Assembly (NCBI GenBank): GCA_937927975.1
Contig: CALEZT010000073.1
Span: 1-64,000, forward strand
From: an uncultured Phycisphaerales bacterium
Lineage (GTDB): Bacteria; Planctomycetota; Phycisphaerae; Sedimentisphaerales; Anaerobacaceae
Length of the DNA: 64,000 nucleotides
Direction of reading: 5' to 3'
In this document: in pieces, positions 62,190 to 64,000 of the stretch
How positions within the stretch are numbered: position 1 is the first letter of the stretch
Layout: every line of letters begins with the position of its first letter
Translations under genes and position numbers: made by a program
The notes under the pieces: model-generated
What the model was told of the DNA's origin: nothing
The model's input: the letters and a program-made list of their open reading frames with translations, nothing else
Database searches by the model: none

Positions 62190-63058
62190 TGGACGCCAAA
62201 GCATTCGACATGGAAAAAGCAGATGTCGCCTGGTGCCCCGGTTGCGGGAATTTCCCGATTCTCAAGGCCCTCAAGGAGGCCCTGGCGGAGCTTCAGATCG
62301 ATCCGACGCAGCTCGTGATGGTCTCGGGCATCGGCCAGGCGGCCAAGATCCCGCACTATGTCCGCGCCCACGTCTTCAACGGTTTGCACGGCCGGGCGCT
62401 CCCGCCGGCCACCGCGATCAAGGCGGCCAATCCCCGACTGACCGTCATCGCCGAGAGCGGCGACGGCGACATGTACGGCGAGGGCGGCAATCACTTCATC
62501 CATTGCATCCGCCGAAACCCGAACATCACGAACATCGTTCACGATAACCGCGTCTACGGCCTGACGAAGGGCCAGGCCTCGCCCACGAGCCCGCTGGGCT
62601 TCAAGACTCCGGTCCAGGTCCACGGCGTCAGCCTGGAGCCGTTCAATCCTATGGCGGTGGCCATCGCGCTGAATGCCAGTTTTGTCGCGCGGGCCAACGC
62701 GCAGGATCGCGAGCAGACCAAGGACCTCATGAAGAAGGCCATCACCCACAAGGGCTACGCGCTGCTGGACATCCTCCAGCCCTGCGTCACCTACAACAAG
62801 CTCAACACCTATCAGTGGTTCAAGGAGCACACGTACTACCTCGACGAGTCCCACGATCCGCACGACCGGATGGCCGCCTTCCAGAAGGCGCTGGAGATCG
62901 ACAGACTCCCGCTGGGCGTCTTCTACCTGAGCCCTGACAAGCCGTCGTTCGAGGACACCACAGGCGTCTACCGCGAAGACCCCCGGCCCCTCCACGAGAG
63001 AGAAGTCGATGTCGAGAAGCTCCGCGGCCTGATGGCCACCTTCGTCCTGAGTTCTTAG
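62189..63058 (+). CDS. korB: 2-oxoacid:acceptor oxidoreductase, beta subunit
   Basis: The 289-residue protein binds thiamine diphosphate. It has [18 protein letters not shown] near residue 15 (iron-sulfur cysteines), [18 protein letters not shown], and [18 protein letters not shown] with the GDG magnesium motif. It ends with the usual tail. The ATG overlaps the alpha-subunit stop (TGATG), so the subunits are co-translated. No separate ferredoxin-like delta subunit follows, so electrons must be passed to an external ferredoxin. Confidence 0.92.
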   Translation: MDAKAFDMEKADVAWCPGCGNFPILKALKEALAELQIDPTQLVMVSGIGQAAKIPHYVRAHVFNGLHGRALPPATAIKAANPRLTVIAESGDGDMYGEGGNHFIHCIRRNPNITNIVHDNRVYGLTKGQASPTSPLGFKTPVQVHGVSLEPFNPMAVAIALNASFVARANAQDREQTKDLMKKAITHKGYALLDILQPCVTYNKLNTYQWFKEHTYYLDESHDPHDRMAAFQKALEIDRLPLGVFYLSPDKPSFEDTTGVYREDPRPLHEREVDVEKLRGLMATFVLSS

Positions 63059-63068
63059 GTTCGCAGTG

Positions 63069-63132
63069 TGCCCGTAAGGGCATATCTTCTCTTTGTGTGT
63101 CCACGCGAATGCAAGAATAACGCCTTACGGCG
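63069..63132. repeat. pair of small palindromes downstream of korB
   Basis: TGCCCGTAAGGGCA (63069-63082) and CGCCTTACGGCG (63121-63132) are each perfect small hairpins with the loop sequence GTAA or its complement TTAC. They may be remains of a dispersed repeat; a terminator role is not supported because there is no T tract. Confidence 0.35.
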
Positions 63133-63182
63133 TCACTACGAACGAGGTCTACTCTCTTGCCTTGGCTTTGGCGCTGTCTCTC

Positions 63183-63211
63183 TTGTCATCATCACGGGGC
63201 GACGCTACAAT
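63183..63211 (+). promoter_or_regulatory. sigma70-type promoter of the last gene
   Basis: TTGTCA and TACAAT are separated by exactly 17 bases; predicted start about 63218, 37 bases before the ATG. This is the best promoter match for the terminal gene and resembles that at 47669. Confidence 0.6.
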
Positions 63212-63254
63212 GGGCACGCGAAGTCACAAAGAACGAGTGCCTGGAGAAGATGAA

Positions 63255-64000
63255 ATGTGCGCGAGTCGCCTTCGGTTCTGCGTTGTGCATGCGACGGCTG
63301 CGTTTGTCTTTGCCTTGTGCGGGTTGGGACTCGCGGCGTCCGGCCCGAACGAGACGCCGGAGATGAGACCGGACCCAGTCGCCAAGCCGGATGGGAAACG
63401 CGACGCGGTTTTCTGTTTCGCGGATGCCAGGCGACTGTACGTGAGGGCGCCTGGTGAAATCGGCTACAACAGGCTGAGCGAGTTGGAGCGTCTGTGGCCG
63501 TCGGAGCTGACGGATAGACAACGGTCGCTTCTGACCGAATGGTTGGGGAAGAACAGCGACGCGCTGGCGCAGTTGCGCCTGGGCGTTCAGATGGCCCAGG
63601 ACGCAAATCCGTTCAGAGACGATATTGGCTGGTCGGACGATACGGCCCAAGAAGAATTCGACATGCTGCCGGAGCTGGCGAGGATGACTGCACTCCGGGC
63701 GAAGCTCACCGCCGCGGAACAAGGTCTGACAGCCGAGGCTCAAGAGGACCTGCTCGTGTGCTACCGGCTGGGTAGCGAATTGGCTCAGTCGGCATCTCTT
63801 GGCAAGTACTTGGTGGGCATCGCCATCCACGGCTTGGCTTCCGGGGTGGTGTTTGACACTCTCGCGAGAACGCCGGTGGACACGACAACGATGTTGCGGC
63901 TGCAAACCTGCATACAGCAGGCGGCAGCGGCAGGCGCCGGTTCTGTGGCCAACATCATCCGGGGCCAGAGGCTCTGCTTCATTCCCCCCTTGCGAAGGTC
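63255..64000 (+). CDS. secreted hypothetical protein, truncated by the window end
   Basis: The frame is open from the ATG to the last base (248 codons visible). The N-terminus is a signal peptide (MCASRLRFCVVHATAAFVFA ending about AAS). The remainder is helix-rich (LQLRLGVQMAQDANPFRDDI-like, EFDMLPELARMTALRAKLTA, EDLLVCYRLGSELAQSASLG). GGAGAAGATGAA precedes the ATG, and a good promoter lies upstream. No family can be named. The 3' end lies outside the window. Confidence 0.65.
   Translation, partial: MCASRLRFCVVHATAAFVFALCGLGLAASGPNETPEMRPDPVAKPDGKRDAVFCFADARRLYVRAPGEIGYNRLSELERLWPSELTDRQRSLLTEWLGKNSDALAQLRLGVQMAQDANPFRDDIGWSDDTAQEEFDMLPELARMTALRAKLTAAEQGLTAEAQEDLLVCYRLGSELAQSASLGKYLVGIAIHGLASGVVFDTLARTPVDTTTMLRLQTCIQQAAAAGAGSVANIIRGQRLCFIPPLRR

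Noticed and set aside
63069..63132. Terminator of the korAB operon
   Set aside because: The small hairpins are only four to five base pairs and no T tract follows either of them.

Overview
The window is a roughly 60+% GC bacterial chromosome segment that looks like a planctomycete of the Phycisphaerae/Sedimentisphaerales type. The indicators are proteins seen together mainly in that group: prepilin-like secreted proteins with an H-x9-DG C-terminal motif, a PEP-CTERM protein next to a dockerin-like protein, Tat-exported Gfo/Idh/MocA oxidoreductases beside ThuA and PQQ-like propeller proteins, a fused AroDE, and many palindromic intergenic repeats. The lineage is inferred from gene content; no rRNA or tRNA gene was found.

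Layout. 1-5.2 kb (minus strand) is a run of secreted and lipoprotein genes ending with the cohesin-like PEP-CTERM / dockerin pair. 5.8-8.6 kb holds rodA and murJ (cell-wall synthesis), followed by a convergent glycerophosphodiesterase. 9.9-18.5 kb is a seven-gene catabolic cassette: PQQ-like propeller, broken metallophosphoesterase, two Tat-exported Gfo/Idh/MocA proteins, ThuA, Tat-exported aldo/keto reductase, and a second propeller. 18.7-20.0 kb has a small unknown gene and panB. 20.16-20.37 kb has no ORF but carries a promoter, nested hairpins, an anti-Shine-Dalgarno-like stretch and a terminator-like hairpin, so it is a candidate small RNA. 20.5-30.4 kb carries an aldo/keto reductase, an MsbA-like ABC exporter with a PDZ-like loop, rpoN, recR, dnaX with an A9 slippery run, a four-helix-bundle gene between inverted repeats, and two envelope proteins. 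30.5-32.0 kb is an IS4-family insertion sequence. 32.2-35.3 kb is a large LamG + GH127 glycosidase. 35.6-40.3 kb is the glycine cleavage operon gcvT-gcvH-gcvPA-gcvPB, interrupted by a large palindromic element. 40.3-41.1 kb is accessory (GxxExxY remnant, nucleotidyltransferase pair). 41.3-47.4 kb holds a flavodoxin, an Ntn-hydrolase, a DhnA/ADH-synthase-type aldolase, a TatC-like fragment, aroB and aroDE. 47.7-53.6 kb has a secreted protein with a pilin-like C-terminal part, argG, the prepilin peptidase and an OmpA-family lipoprotein. 53.6-57.6 kb (minus) is comEC-alkaline phosphatase-small barrel protein. 57.8-63.1 kb holds a rubrerythrin-like protein, a frameshifted DUF255 thioredoxin-fold protein and a two-subunit 2-oxoacid:acceptor oxidoreductase. 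The window ends inside an unknown secreted protein.

How the genes fit together. The central metabolism present (ferredoxin-type 2-oxoacid oxidoreductase, glycine cleavage, rubrerythrin) suggests an anaerobic or microaerophilic heterotroph. The Tat cassette, GH127 enzyme and dockerin/PEP-CTERM proteins point to degradation of complex carbohydrates at the envelope. Prepilin-like proteins and a prepilin peptidase occur in the same window.

The observations most worth following are: (1) the A9 tract in dnaX whose -1 reading ends five codons later, matching the logic of tau/gamma production; (2) the candidate small RNA with an exposed CCCTCCTCC; (3) the PDZ-like insertion in the ABC exporter; (4) the IS hairpin that sequesters the transposase ribosome-binding site; and (5) small genes flanked by inverted repeats, one of which abuts dnaX. 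The metallophosphoesterase and DUF255 genes carry frame changes at G/C runs, so sequencing error must be excluded before calling them pseudogenes.
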